Made by a program: the position numbers and the translations under genes. Positions 1 through 8,658 of a stretch of 64,000 nucleotides of DNA are shown one piece after another. Every line of letters starts with the position of its first letter. Position 1 is the first letter of the stretch. The notes beneath the pieces are model-generated. The model had not been told where the DNA came from. It did not search any database and saw nothing but the letters and a program-made list of their open reading frames with translations. Location: contig JBBCGY010000001.1 of the NCBI GenBank assembly GCA_037200005.1, positions 1,325,812-1,389,811 on the forward strand, read 5' to 3'. This DNA comes from Alphaproteobacteria bacterium. GTDB taxonomy: Bacteria; Pseudomonadota; Alphaproteobacteria; UBA9219; RFNS01.

Positions 1-636
1 GCCAATCGCCATCACGGCGCCCTGAAGCCACGCAATTTGCCCGCCGAAGAGAAAAAACAGGCACGCGCCGACACTGCTCATGAAATTATAGATTTTGGCC
101 CGCATGGTGGCTTCATCCAGCCTTAATCCCAGAAAACTTACCAGCCCCATGGCGAAGAAAGTTCCCGTCCCAGGGCCGAAGAATCCATTGTAAAAACCGA
201 TGAGAGGAATGAGAGTGAAGTTAGAGACGGCGAAAGATAATCGCGCCGCCCGTGGCACCTCGCCTAGTTTGGGGCTGCACAAAATCCATAAAGCGATTCC
301 GATCAATAAGAACGGTATCAGAATTCGCAAAACGCCTTGATCCAGGAAAGAAACGCTTAAGGCTCCTACGATCGATCCGGCGAACGCCGTCAGCGCGGGA
401 ATCCAATGATCACGCAGCCGCAGCTTGCCCATGCGCCAGAAATGAATAGTCGCGCTTAATGTGCTGAAGATGCCCTGGAATTTATTGGTGGCGAGGGCGG
501 CAACGGGAGACAGGCCGCTCGCCATCAGGCCGGGCACCGTCAATAGCCCACCGCCGCCCACCATCGCATCGATCGTGCCCGCGATTAAGGCTAGAAGAAA
601 AAGCCCGCCGAGGCCGAAAAAGGAAATATCATCCAT
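1..636 (-). CDS. TauE/SafE-type membrane permease, N-terminal part (runs off the left edge)
   Basis: The frame is open from an ATG at 636 to base 1, giving 212 residues with no stop, so the C-terminus lies outside the window. The protein is very hydrophobic. It starts with a transmembrane segment followed by the glycine-rich motif GTIDAMVGGGGLLTVP and later NGFFGPGTGTFFA, the paired loops typical of the TauE/SafE (YfcA) family of putative sulfite or organosulfonate exporters. It ends 16 bp after the mfd stop on the same strand, so it may be co-transcribed downstream of mfd. A second, divergent family member lies at 25417-26166. The substrate cannot be told from sequence. Confidence 0.85.
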   Translation of the reverse strand, partial: MDDISFFGLGGLFLLALIAGTIDAMVGGGGLLTVPGLMASGLSPVAALATNKFQGIFSTLSATIHFWRMGKLRLRDHWIPALTAFAGSIVGALSVSFLDQGVLRILIPFLLIGIALWILCSPKLGEVPRAARLSFAVSNFTLIPLIGFYNGFFGPGTGTFFAMGLVSFLGLRLDEATMRAKIYNFMSSVGACLFFLFGGQIAWLQGAVMAIG

Positions 637-652
637 CTATCGGCAATATATC

Positions 653-3600
653 TTAAGCCGCCAATTCCGCAAGCTGGGTCAGTTCCCGGCGCAGGCCGCG
701 CAAACGTCCGGCGGGATCATCCCAAGTGCGGATCAAAACCAACTTCTGGTCGGGGCGCATTTTAGCCAGACCGCTTTGCTTGTTAAGCCAGGCGATCAAC
801 TTCTCCGGATTGCCGAAGCTGTTTTGGTAGAATGAAATGACCGCGCCCTTCGGCCCGACATCGACGCGGTCGATCCCGGCCTGCTTGCAGATTTGCTTGA
901 CAGCGATGGTGTGCAGCAGGTTTTCCACTTCGTCCGGCAGCTTGCCGAAACGGTCGGCAAGCTCCGCCGCGAAGCCGTCGATCTCCGCCTGATCGACCAG
1001 CCCCGCGATCCGACGGTAAAGCCCGAGCCGGACATGCAGATCGGCGACATAGGTTTCCGGAATCAAGACCGGCACGCCGAGATGAATTTGCGGCGTCCAA
1101 TCGCGCTCGACATGTTCCGCGCCGCCCGCCCGCGCCGCCGCGACGGCATCCTCCAGCATCTGCTGATAAAGTTCGATGCCGACTTCGCGGATATGGCCCG
1201 ACTGCTCTTCGCCGAGCAGATTGCCGGAGCCGCGAATATCCATGTCGTGACTCGCAAGTTGGAAGCCCGCGCCCAACTGGTCGAGAGTCTGGATCACCTC
1301 CAGCCGCCGCTGTGCGGTCTGCGCCAGAATCTGCTGCGGCGCGTAGGTGAAATAGGCATAGGCGCGCTGCTTGCCGCGCCCGACGCGCCCGCGCAGCTGG
1401 TAAAGCTGCCCGAGGCCGAACATATCGGCGCGATGAATGATCAGCGTGTTGGCGTTCGGAATATCGAGGCCGGATTCGACGATATTGGTCGAAAGCAGCA
1501 CATCGAACTGCCCGGCGTCGAACGCGGTCATGATATCTTCAAGCGCCGTCGGACTCATGCGTCCGTGGGCGCTGACCATCCGCGCTTCGGGCACCAGTTC
1601 GCGCAGGCCGCGCTCGACCTCCGCCATATCCTCGATGCGCGGACAGACATAGAAAATCTGCCCGCCTCGGAAATGCTCGCGCATGATCGCCTCGCGGATC
1701 ACCATCGGATCGTAGGGCAGCACGAACGTATGCACCGCGAGCCTATCGACCGGCGGCGTGGCGATCAGGCTGAGCTCGCGCACGCCCGCGAGCGCCAGTT
1801 GCAGCGTGCGCGGAATCGGCGTGGCGGTGAGCGTCAGCACATGAACCTCGCTGCGCAACTGTTTCAGCTTTTCCTTCTGCTTGACACCGAAATGCTGCTC
1901 TTCGTCGATGATGAGCAGGCCGAGATTCTTGAACGCCATATCTTTCGCCAGCAGCGCGTGGGTGCCGATGACGATGTCCACATTGCCGTCGCGCGCCTCC
2001 TGCTTGGTCTGCGCGGCGTCCTTCACCGGAACGAAACGCGACAGCTGCGCGATGCGGAACGGAAATCCGGCGAAACGGCGGGTGAAATTCTGGTAATGCT
2101 GCCGCGCCAGCAGTGTCGTCGGCACCACCACCACGACCTGCAACCCCGCCTGCGCCGCCAGGAAAGCGGCGCGCAAGGCGACTTCCGTCTTTCCGAATCC
2201 GACATCGCCGCAGATAAGCCGATCCATGGGCTTTCCACTGGCAAGATCGCCCGCGACATCTTCGATGGCTTGCGATTGATCGTCGGTTTCCATATAGGGA
2301 AACCGGCTGCAGAATTCATGGAACACGCCGTCCGCCGCTTCGATACGCTCGCCCTGGCGCAATTCACGCGCGGCGGCGATTTTCAGCAGCTCGTCCGCCA
2401 TGTCTTTCAGGCGTTTCTTGACCCGCGCCCGCCGATTTTGCCAGCCGACGCCGCCGAGCTTATCCAGCGACGCGCCGGAATTGTCGGAACTGTAGCGCGA
2501 CAGCACTTCGAGATTTTCGACCGGCACGAACAGCTTATCGCCGCCGTCATAGATAATTTTGAGGCAATCATGCGCCGCGCCGGAAACATGCAGTGTCTCC
2601 AGCCCCTCATAGCGCCCGATGCCGTGCTCGGCATGCACCACCAGATCGCCGAGATCGAGCGCCCCAAGCTCCAGGCGGAACTGGTCGGCGGCGCGCCTTT
2701 TCCGGGGAGCGCGGATAAGCCGGTCGCCGAGCAAATCCTGCTCCGTGACCACAGCGAGATCGCCGCTGACGAAACCATGATCGAGGCCGAGAATAATTGC
2801 CCCTGCCGCATTGCCCGGCAAACGGCGCAGCGCGTCATAGCTATCGACGGCGGCCAGCATATCGACGCCCTGCTCGCGGGCCATGACCAGCAGTCTTTCG
2901 CGCGCGCCGGAACTATAGCAAGCCAGCGCCGTTCGCTTATTCTGTTTTTGCTGTCCGATAAAATAGCTATGCAGCGCCGGGAAAATGCCGTGCGCCTCCC
3001 CTCCTCCAGGCGCTGGGGCATTTCTTATCGCTCCGAAATCCATCCCCAGCTTGCCGCCGCAATCGACCGCGCGTTCGTCGCCGGGTGCGGCGGCAAAGGG
3101 CGATAGCTGCAAGCGGCAATGCACCGCCATCATTTTCTCCAGCGCGGCGGGCGCCAGATAAAGCTGCTCCGGCGGCACCGGCTTATAGACGATAGCCATC
3201 TTCGTCGCGCGTTTTTGCTTCTCGGCCTGATAGAGCGTCAAGCGCGCCTGATAGAAATCATCGATCTGGGTTTGCCGCGCCGCCAGGGACTCATCCATAT
3301 GCGTGTCATAGCTGACCGCCGCGCGCGGCAGGTAATCAAACAAGGTGCCGAGCCGCTCGTAAAACAGCGGCAGCCAATGCTCCATGCCGGGAAAGGCGCG
3401 CCCTTCGGTCACGGCTTCGTAAAGCGGGTCCGCGCCCTGCACTGCGCCGAACAGAGCGCGATACTGGCTGCGGAATTTTTCCTTGGCCGCCTCACCGCCC
3501 GGTATCTCCGCCATCGGGCGCAAATCGAGCGCGGGCAATTGCCCCACCGTCATTTGCGTCAGGGGATCGAAGCTGCGGATGGTTTCGATCTCGTCGCCGA

Positions 3601-4150
3601 AGAAATCCACCCGCACGGCGTGATCGATGCCCGGCGGGAACAGATCGACGATGCCGCCGCGCACGGCGAATTCGCCGGCCTCGCGCACCGTTTCGGCGCG
3701 GCGATAGCCATGCCCGGCCAGGAACCCCAGCAATGCCTCCATCGCCAGCCGCCCGCCGGGACGCATCGCCAGCCCAGCATCGCGATAGGTTTCCGGCAAG
3801 GGGATTTTCTGCGCAATGGCGCTTACCGTGGTCAGCAGCAGTCTCGGCGCGGCGCTTTCATGCAATAGGTCGCTGAGAGTCGCGATCCGCCTGCCGATAA
3901 TCTCATGGCTCGGCGATACGCGGTCATAGGGCAGACAGTCCCAGGCCGGGAATTCCAGCACCGTCACGTCCGGCGCGAAGAACGCCAGCTGGTCAGCCAG
4001 CGACGCCGCGCGCATATCGTCGGTGGCGATATGGATCAGCCCGGCCGCGCCCGCCTTGCGCGCCAGTTCGCCCAGCGCGCGCGCGTCATGCCCGGCGGGA
4101 CAGCCGGCGAGGGTCCATTGCTTATTTTGGTTTAAGTCGATGTCGATCAT
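653..4150 (-). CDS. mfd: Transcription-repair coupling factor Mfd
   Basis: About 1165 residues, the usual length. Mfd binds RNA polymerase stalled at lesions, pushes it off with its translocase motor and recruits UvrA. In order: UvrB-like N-terminal region (about 1-330), an RNA polymerase interaction domain near residue 500 (GDLVVHAEHGIGRYEG), Walker A GDVGFGKTEVA near 646, DEEQ box (IDEEQHFG) near 748, the LRGRVGRG motor motif, and a C-terminal TRCF domain. I chose the ATG at 4150 (MIDIDL). An in-frame TTG lies 12 codons upstream. Neither has a strong ribosome-binding site. The neighbouring order mfd ... sdhE-recG is typical of alphaproteobacteria, but here two unrelated genes sit between them. 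Confidence 0.97.
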   Translation of the reverse strand: MIDIDLNQNKQWTLAGCPAGHDARALGELARKAGAAGLIHIATDDMRAASLADQLAFFAPDVTVLEFPAWDCLPYDRVSPSHEIIGRRIATLSDLLHESAAPRLLLTTVSAIAQKIPLPETYRDAGLAMRPGGRLAMEALLGFLAGHGYRRAETVREAGEFAVRGGIVDLFPPGIDHAVRVDFFGDEIETIRSFDPLTQMTVGQLPALDLRPMAEIPGGEAAKEKFRSQYRALFGAVQGADPLYEAVTEGRAFPGMEHWLPLFYERLGTLFDYLPRAAVSYDTHMDESLAARQTQIDDFYQARLTLYQAEKQKRATKMAIVYKPVPPEQLYLAPAALEKMMAVHCRLQLSPFAAAPGDERAVDCGGKLGMDFGAIRNAPAPGGGEAHGIFPALHSYFIGQQKQNKRTALACYSSGARERLLVMAREQGVDMLAAVDSYDALRRLPGNAAGAIILGLDHGFVSGDLAVVTEQDLLGDRLIRAPRKRRAADQFRLELGALDLGDLVVHAEHGIGRYEGLETLHVSGAAHDCLKIIYDGGDKLFVPVENLEVLSRYSSDNSGASLDKLGGVGWQNRRARVKKRLKDMADELLKIAAARELRQGERIEAADGVFHEFCSRFPYMETDDQSQAIEDVAGDLASGKPMDRLICGDVGFGKTEVALRAAFLAAQAGLQVVVVVPTTLLARQHYQNFTRRFAGFPFRIAQLSRFVPVKDAAQTKQEARDGNVDIVIGTHALLAKDMAFKNLGLLIIDEEQHFGVKQKEKLKQLRSEVHVLTLTATPIPRTLQLALAGVRELSLIATPPVDRLAVHTFVLPYDPMVIREAIMREHFRGGQIFYVCPRIEDMAEVERGLRELVPEARMVSAHGRMSPTALEDIMTAFDAGQFDVLLSTNIVESGLDIPNANTLIIHRADMFGLGQLYQLRGRVGRGKQRAYAYFTYAPQQILAQTAQRRLEVIQTLDQLGAGFQLASHDMDIRGSGNLLGEEQSGHIREVGIELYQQMLEDAVAAARAGGAEHVERDWTPQIHLGVPVLIPETYVADLHVRLGLYRRIAGLVDQAEIDGFAAELADRFGKLPDEVENLLHTIAVKQICKQAGIDRVDVGPKGAVISFYQNSFGNPEKLIAWLNKQSGLAKMRPDQKLVLIRTWDDPAGRLRGLRRELTQLAELAA

Positions 4151-4197
4151 AGACGCGGGAGTATCATATACTCTTGCCGCGCACAAATTCCTTCGCC

Positions 4198-4899
4198 TTA
4201 TTTCTTTTTAATTCCTTCTTTCAGCGTATCGACGAATTTCCGGTCGTCCAATTTGCTGCGCGAACGCGCCGGAACGGCCTTGCTAAGGCTCCACAGGAAT
4301 TCAAACTGACGCCGGAACGTATCGGTGATCGATTGGTTGCGGACGATAAGGACTCGCTGCGCGTCGCACATGAGCAAAGCGAACCGGTCATTATACAGAA
4401 GATAAGGAATGGTGCCGATCAATTCCGGCGGCAGCCAGCGATAGACGGAGGGTTGCGATAAAAAGAACGAATCTCCCTCCCGCAACAGAATTCTTTCCCG
4501 GAATCCGGTCTTTCTGGCGTAGGCGTCATAGCGCAGGCATTCTTCCGGATCGCGGGCCGGGAATTCGCGCTCGTCGAGATTGCACATCATGATCTCGTCA
4601 TGCGGCCCGCGCATGCAGGAATAGATATCCCTGTTCAGCACGCGGATGAAATCAGGACCATGATGCCGCTGCACCTCGAAGGTTTCCTTATGCAAGGCGA
4701 CGCCCATATTATCGGAAAAAACGATCCCCGCATTGCTCAACGCATTTTCGATCGCCTGCATCGTGCCGACACGCGGTGAGCCGAGCGCGCGCTCGATATT
4801 ATTGATGCTGGGCAGAGAGACGCCGGATGCCTTGGCCAATTCCGATTGCCGCCATTTCAGCAGGGCGCGAGCGGCTTTAATTTGTTCGGGCGCGATCAT
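4198..4899 (-). CDS. XRE-family transcriptional regulator with C-terminal sensor-like region
   Basis: 233 residues. Residues 5-60 form a lambda-repressor-type helix-turn-helix (QSELAKASGVSLPSINNIER) followed by RVGTMQAIENALSNAGI, typical of Xre proteins. The remaining 165 residues match no domain I recognise; they are aromatic- and Arg-rich and may bind a ligand or another protein. The C-terminus ends in a lysine run. The gene is divergent from the periplasmic binding protein at 5029 across a short AT-rich interval that holds a near-palindrome, so control of that gene and of itself is plausible. Both genes interrupt the usual mfd-sdhE-recG order. Confidence 0.8.
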   Translation of the reverse strand: MIAPEQIKAARALLKWRQSELAKASGVSLPSINNIERALGSPRVGTMQAIENALSNAGIVFSDNMGVALHKETFEVQRHHGPDFIRVLNRDIYSCMRGPHDEIMMCNLDEREFPARDPEECLRYDAYARKTGFRERILLREGDSFFLSQPSVYRWLPPELIGTIPYLLYNDRFALLMCDAQRVLIVRNQSITDTFRRQFEFLWSLSKAVPARSRSKLDDRKFVDTLKEGIKKK

Positions 4900-4930
4900 T
4901 AGTATGGGCTCGTCATAAAATCGGCGATCA

Positions 4931-4944
4931 TATTATGCATTATA
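4931..4944. promoter_or_regulatory. Candidate operator between XRE regulator and binding-protein gene
   Basis: TATTATGCATTATA is a 14-bp palindrome with one mismatched pair, centred on TGCA, inside the only AT-rich stretch between the two divergent genes. Position and symmetry suit an Xre operator. No binding evidence is visible beyond that. Confidence 0.35.
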
Positions 4945-5028
4945 TATACTTTTTGATGTTTTGAAACTATATTATTGGCGGTAGATTGCCCGGATAGCAT
5001 TTCGCCAAATTGGAAAAGGATGAAGATT

Positions 5029-5905
5029 ATGGCCATGAGTTATGCGCGTTTCCCGATTTTTTTCCTTGTCATCGCCGGATTGCTTTGCATCTGGCCCGCG
5101 ACAGGCCGGAGCGAAGACAAGCAGGCGGGCAGCGTCTATGAAAAGGTTCTGGAGCGCGGCAGCATCCGCTGCGGATATCTGGTGTGGCCGCCCTATATTA
5201 CGAAAGACCCGAACACGCTTCAGCTTGGCGGGATCAATTATCTTATCATGGAAGAAATCGGCAAGACGCTCGGCCTCAAGATCGAATGGGTTGAGGAAGT
5301 CGGGGCGGGAGAAGCCATCCAGGGACTCAATACGGGCCGATACGACGTCATGTGCGCGACGCTATGGCCGGATCAGGCGCGGCTGAAATCGTCGCTGATG
5401 ACGCGCCCGACATTCTATTCGACGGTCTACGCAGTCGTGCGGGCGGACGATAATCGCTTCGACGGTAAACGAGAGAACATGAACGCACCCGATGTCACCT
5501 TCACCGGCATCGAAGGAGACGTCACGAAAAGCCTGGCAATGGAAAGCTTTCCCAAGGCAAAAAATGCTCGCCATGCCGGAAAGCGCCGACGGAAGCCTGC
5601 TGCTGCAAAATATCGTATCCAAAAAGGCCGACATCGCGCTTATCGATCGCGGCATGCTGAAGACCTTCATCAAAGCCAACGGTTCTCTGCTTAAGCTGGT
5701 CGCAGGCATCGAGCCGATCGGCGGCGCTTTCGGCGAGACGCTGGTGGTGCGCAAGGGAGAAGTCGAGATGAAGCTTCTCCTGGATAACGCCATAGGGATT
5801 CTTATCGACAAGAATGCGATCGCGGAACTCGGAACCCAATTTCCCGACAACGGCTATCTCTATCCCTTGCCGTCATGGAAGGCCGCGCCGGAAAACCGCC
5901 CATAG
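5029..5905 (+). pseudogene. Family 3 extracellular solute-binding protein (one frameshift)
   Basis: Starts at ATG 5029 (MAMSYARF), about nine bases after AAAAGG. A signal peptide (FFLVIAGLLCIWPATG) is followed by the amino-acid/polar-ligand binding fold: VLERGSIRCGYLVWPPY, INYLIMEEIGKTLGLKIEW, GLNTGRYDVMCATLWP. The frame breaks at the A-run near 5560 (GGCAAAAAATG). With one A fewer, translation continues as MLAMPESADGSLLLQ to the stop at 5905, giving about 291 residues. The single homopolymer indel suggests a sequencing slip, although a true pseudogene cannot be excluded. No ABC permease or ATPase genes adjoin it, so it is an orphan binding protein; a sensing role with the divergent XRE regulator is possible. 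Confidence 0.75.
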
Positions 5906-5910
5906 ACGCC

Positions 5911-6180
5911 CTAAACGATCTTATGCCGCAGGAACATCTGCATCACGCCGGTCAGCTTATTGCTTTCCGGGCGGGTTTTTCCCGTGAGCCATTCGTATAA
6001 GTCCGGGTCGGGTTCCGCGAGCAGATTTTCGTAATCGTCCAGTTCCGCCACGCCGAAATCATGGATATGCCGGTCGGCGAAGCTGCCGAGCAGCAAGTCC
6101 ATTTCCTTGGTGCCGCGATGATGGCTGCGATAGCGCAGGCGCTCGCGGCGGCGGTGGAGGATTTCGGGTTGGTCATCCAT
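5911..6180 (-). CDS. sdhE: FAD assembly factor SdhE
   Basis: 89 residues from ATG 6180 (MDDQPEIL). The protein has the SdhE/Sdh5 signature RRRERLRYRSHHRGTKEMD, including the RGxxE motif needed for covalent attachment of FAD to succinate dehydrogenase, then LDDYENLLAEPDPDLYEWL. It acts in the cytoplasm as a flavinylation chaperone for SdhA. It is divergent from recG with only 25 bp between the start codons, so the two promoters must overlap or lie inside coding sequence. The reading frame is open further upstream into recG, but that extension has no support. Confidence 0.93.
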   Translation of the reverse strand: MDDQPEILHRRRERLRYRSHHRGTKEMDLLLGSFADRHIHDFGVAELDDYENLLAEPDPDLYEWLTGKTRPESNKLTGVMQMFLRHKIV

Positions 6181-6205
6181 GATCCATCTCTTATAATCCC
6201 CTCCC

Positions 6206-8260
6206 ATGCGCCCTGCCATCCTTTTTCCGCTCTTCGCCCCCGTCACGTCGTTGCCGGGCGTCGGGCCACGCCTGGGCAAACTGTTGGAGAAACTGTGCGG
6301 CCCGCATATCACCGACCTGCTGTGGCACCGTCCGTTCGCGGTTATCGACCGTGCCTACCGGCCCACGATTGCCGAAGCCGAACCTGGACGCACCGCGACG
6401 CTGGCGGTCAGGATCGCCGAGCATATCGCGCCGAAAAATCCCCGCCTGCCCTACCGTATCGTCGCTTATGACACGAGCAGCGAGCAAATCACGCTGAATT
6501 TTTTCAACACGCAGGCGAAATACCTGACCGAGCAATATCCTGCCAATGTCGATCTTCTTATCAGCGGGCGCGTTGAGCTATATCGCGGCGAGAAGCAGAT
6601 GAGCCACCCGGATTTCGTGGCGCCCGCAGCGGAAGCTGAGAAAATCCCGCTGGCCGAGCCGGTCTATGGTTTGACCGAAGGGCTGAACGGCAAGCAGATG
6701 CGCCGCTTCATCGCCGCCGCGCTCGAGAAGCTTCCCGCGCCGCCGGAGTGGATCGATCCGCATCTGATGGCGGCGCGGCAATGGCCGGAATGGAGCGCCG
6801 CGCTGCGCCAATTGCACAACCCCGCAAGCCCCGACGATCTGGCTCCGGCCCATCCCGCGCGGCAGCGGCTCGCCTATGACGAACTGCTGGCGAACCAGAT
6901 GGCGATGATGATCTATCGCCGCAACCGGGGTCATAAGGGCCGCGCCTTCCAGGCGACCGGCAAATTCACCGCGCCGCTGCTGGCGAGCCTGTCCTTCAAG
7001 CTGACCGACGCGCAGGAACGCTGCCGCGCCGAAATTGCCGGGGCCATGAGCGGCGAAGACCCGATGCTGCGCCTGCTGCAAGGTGATGTCGGCAGCGGCA
7101 AGACTGTCGTCGCGCTGCTCGCCATGCTGCAGGCGGCGGAAGCGGGGTCGCAGGCCGCTCTGCTCGCGCCCACGGAAATATTGGCCAAGCAGCATTGTGC
7201 GAATTTGCGCGCCATGCTGCAACCCATCGGCATCGAGATCGGTCTGTTGACCGGCAAGATCAATCCGCAGGACAAGCGCGCCGTCACGGCGGCGCTTGCC
7301 GATGGAACTTTGTCACTTGTCGTCGGCACTCATGCGCTGATCCAGGACGATGTCGCGTTCCACGATCTCGGCCTCGTGGTGATCGACGAACAGCACCGTT
7401 TCGGCGTGCAGCAACGCGCGCAGCTGGCGAAAAAAGGCCGCGGCGTCGATATTCTCGCGATGACGGCAACCCCGATCCCGCGCACGCTGATGCTGACCGC
7501 CTATGGCGACATGGAAGCGTCGCTGCTCGACGAGAAGCCGCCGGGACGGCAGCCCATCGATACCCGCGCCGTCGATATCGCGCGGTTGGGCGAAGTGATC
7601 GCGGGCCTGGAGCGTCATGTCGCTTCTGGACGGCAGGCTTACTGGGTCTGCCCGCTGGTCGAGGAATCGGAATTGATCGACCTTGCCAATGTCAAAGACC
7701 GCGCCGCGCTGCTGGCGGCGCAGCTGGGCGCGAACGCTGTCGGCCTGATTCACGGCCAAATGCCGGTGCCAGAGCGCGACGCGATCATGGCGCGCTTCGC
7801 CGCCGGAGAACTCAAGGCGCTTGTCGCCACCACGGTGATCGAAGTCGGCATCGACGTGCCGAACTCTACGCTGATGGTGGTCGAACATGCCGAGCGGTTC
7901 GGCCTCGCGCAGCTGCATCAATTGCGCGGGCGCGTGGGACGCGGCGACGACCGCTCGGTTTGCCTGCTGCTCTACCAGGGGCCGCTCGGCGAAGCGGCCA
8001 AGGCTCGGCTCAAGATGATAAGGGAAACCGAGGATGGATTCCGCATCGCCGAGGAGGATTTGCGGCTGCGCGGCCCCGGCGAAATGCTAGGCACGCGCCA
8101 AAGCGGCGCGCCGGAGTACAAGCTGGCCGATCTTGCGGCGCACTATGATTTGCTGGCGGTCGCGCGCGACGACGCCCGCCTGGTTCTGGACAAAGATCCG
8201 GCCCTGCAATCGCCGCGTGGACAAGCCATGCGCATTCTGCTTTACCCTGTTCGCCTATGA
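6206..8260 (+). CDS. recG: ATP-dependent DNA helicase RecG
   Basis: 684 residues, normal length. RecG reverses stalled replication forks and migrates Holliday junctions. Visible parts: an N-terminal wedge/OB region starting with SLPGVGPRLGKLL, Walker A GDVGSGKT near residue 293, the DEQH box (VIDEQHRFG) near 393, TATPIPRTL, and QLRGRVGRG near 571. The frame is intact. It starts 25 bp from divergent sdhE and is followed by panD on the same strand. Confidence 0.97.
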   Translation: MRPAILFPLFAPVTSLPGVGPRLGKLLEKLCGPHITDLLWHRPFAVIDRAYRPTIAEAEPGRTATLAVRIAEHIAPKNPRLPYRIVAYDTSSEQITLNFFNTQAKYLTEQYPANVDLLISGRVELYRGEKQMSHPDFVAPAAEAEKIPLAEPVYGLTEGLNGKQMRRFIAAALEKLPAPPEWIDPHLMAARQWPEWSAALRQLHNPASPDDLAPAHPARQRLAYDELLANQMAMMIYRRNRGHKGRAFQATGKFTAPLLASLSFKLTDAQERCRAEIAGAMSGEDPMLRLLQGDVGSGKTVVALLAMLQAAEAGSQAALLAPTEILAKQHCANLRAMLQPIGIEIGLLTGKINPQDKRAVTAALADGTLSLVVGTHALIQDDVAFHDLGLVVIDEQHRFGVQQRAQLAKKGRGVDILAMTATPIPRTLMLTAYGDMEASLLDEKPPGRQPIDTRAVDIARLGEVIAGLERHVASGRQAYWVCPLVEESELIDLANVKDRAALLAAQLGANAVGLIHGQMPVPERDAIMARFAAGELKALVATTVIEVGIDVPNSTLMVVEHAERFGLAQLHQLRGRVGRGDDRSVCLLLYQGPLGEAAKARLKMIRETEDGFRIAEEDLRLRGPGEMLGTRQSGAPEYKLADLAAHYDLLAVARDDARLVLDKDPALQSPRGQAMRILLYPVRL

Positions 8261-8307
8261 TCGCGCCGCCGGTCCTTTTGAAGGGCGGCTGATACCGAAG
8301 GAACACC

Positions 8308-8658
8308 ATGCTGCTGACTTTGATGAAGGCAAACTCCACCGCGCCACGGTGGACCGAGGCCCATCTGGATTATATGGGATCGGTGGCCATCGACGCCGAT
8401 TTGATCGCGGCGGCGGGCTTTTTGCTATGGGAACAGGTGGATATCTATAATATCAGCAACGGCGAGCGGTTCACGACCTACGTCGTGGAAGCCCCCGCCG
8501 GAAGCCGCACCGTCAGCATTCAGGGCGCGGCGGCGCATAAAGCCGGGCCGGGCGATCTTATCATCATCGTCGCCTATGCGCAGATGGAAGAATCCGAAGC
8601 GCGCGGATTCAAGCCAAAGGTGGTGCTGCTGGATGGAAAAAATACGCCGATTAAATGA
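8308..8658 (+). CDS. panD: Aspartate 1-decarboxylase proenzyme PanD
   Basis: 116 residues. It makes beta-alanine from aspartate for pantothenate and CoA synthesis. The self-cleavage site is visible as Tyr22-Met-Gly24-Ser25, where cleavage before Ser25 creates the pyruvoyl cofactor, and the conserved core [18 protein letters not shown] and [11 protein letters not shown] follows. Start ATG 8308. The 3' end overlaps the converging RND permease gene by 8 bp. Confidence 0.95.
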   Translation: MLLTLMKANSTAPRWTEAHLDYMGSVAIDADLIAAAGFLLWEQVDIYNISNGERFTTYVVEAPAGSRTVSIQGAAAHKAGPGDLIIIVAYAQMEESEARGFKPKVVLLDGKNTPIK

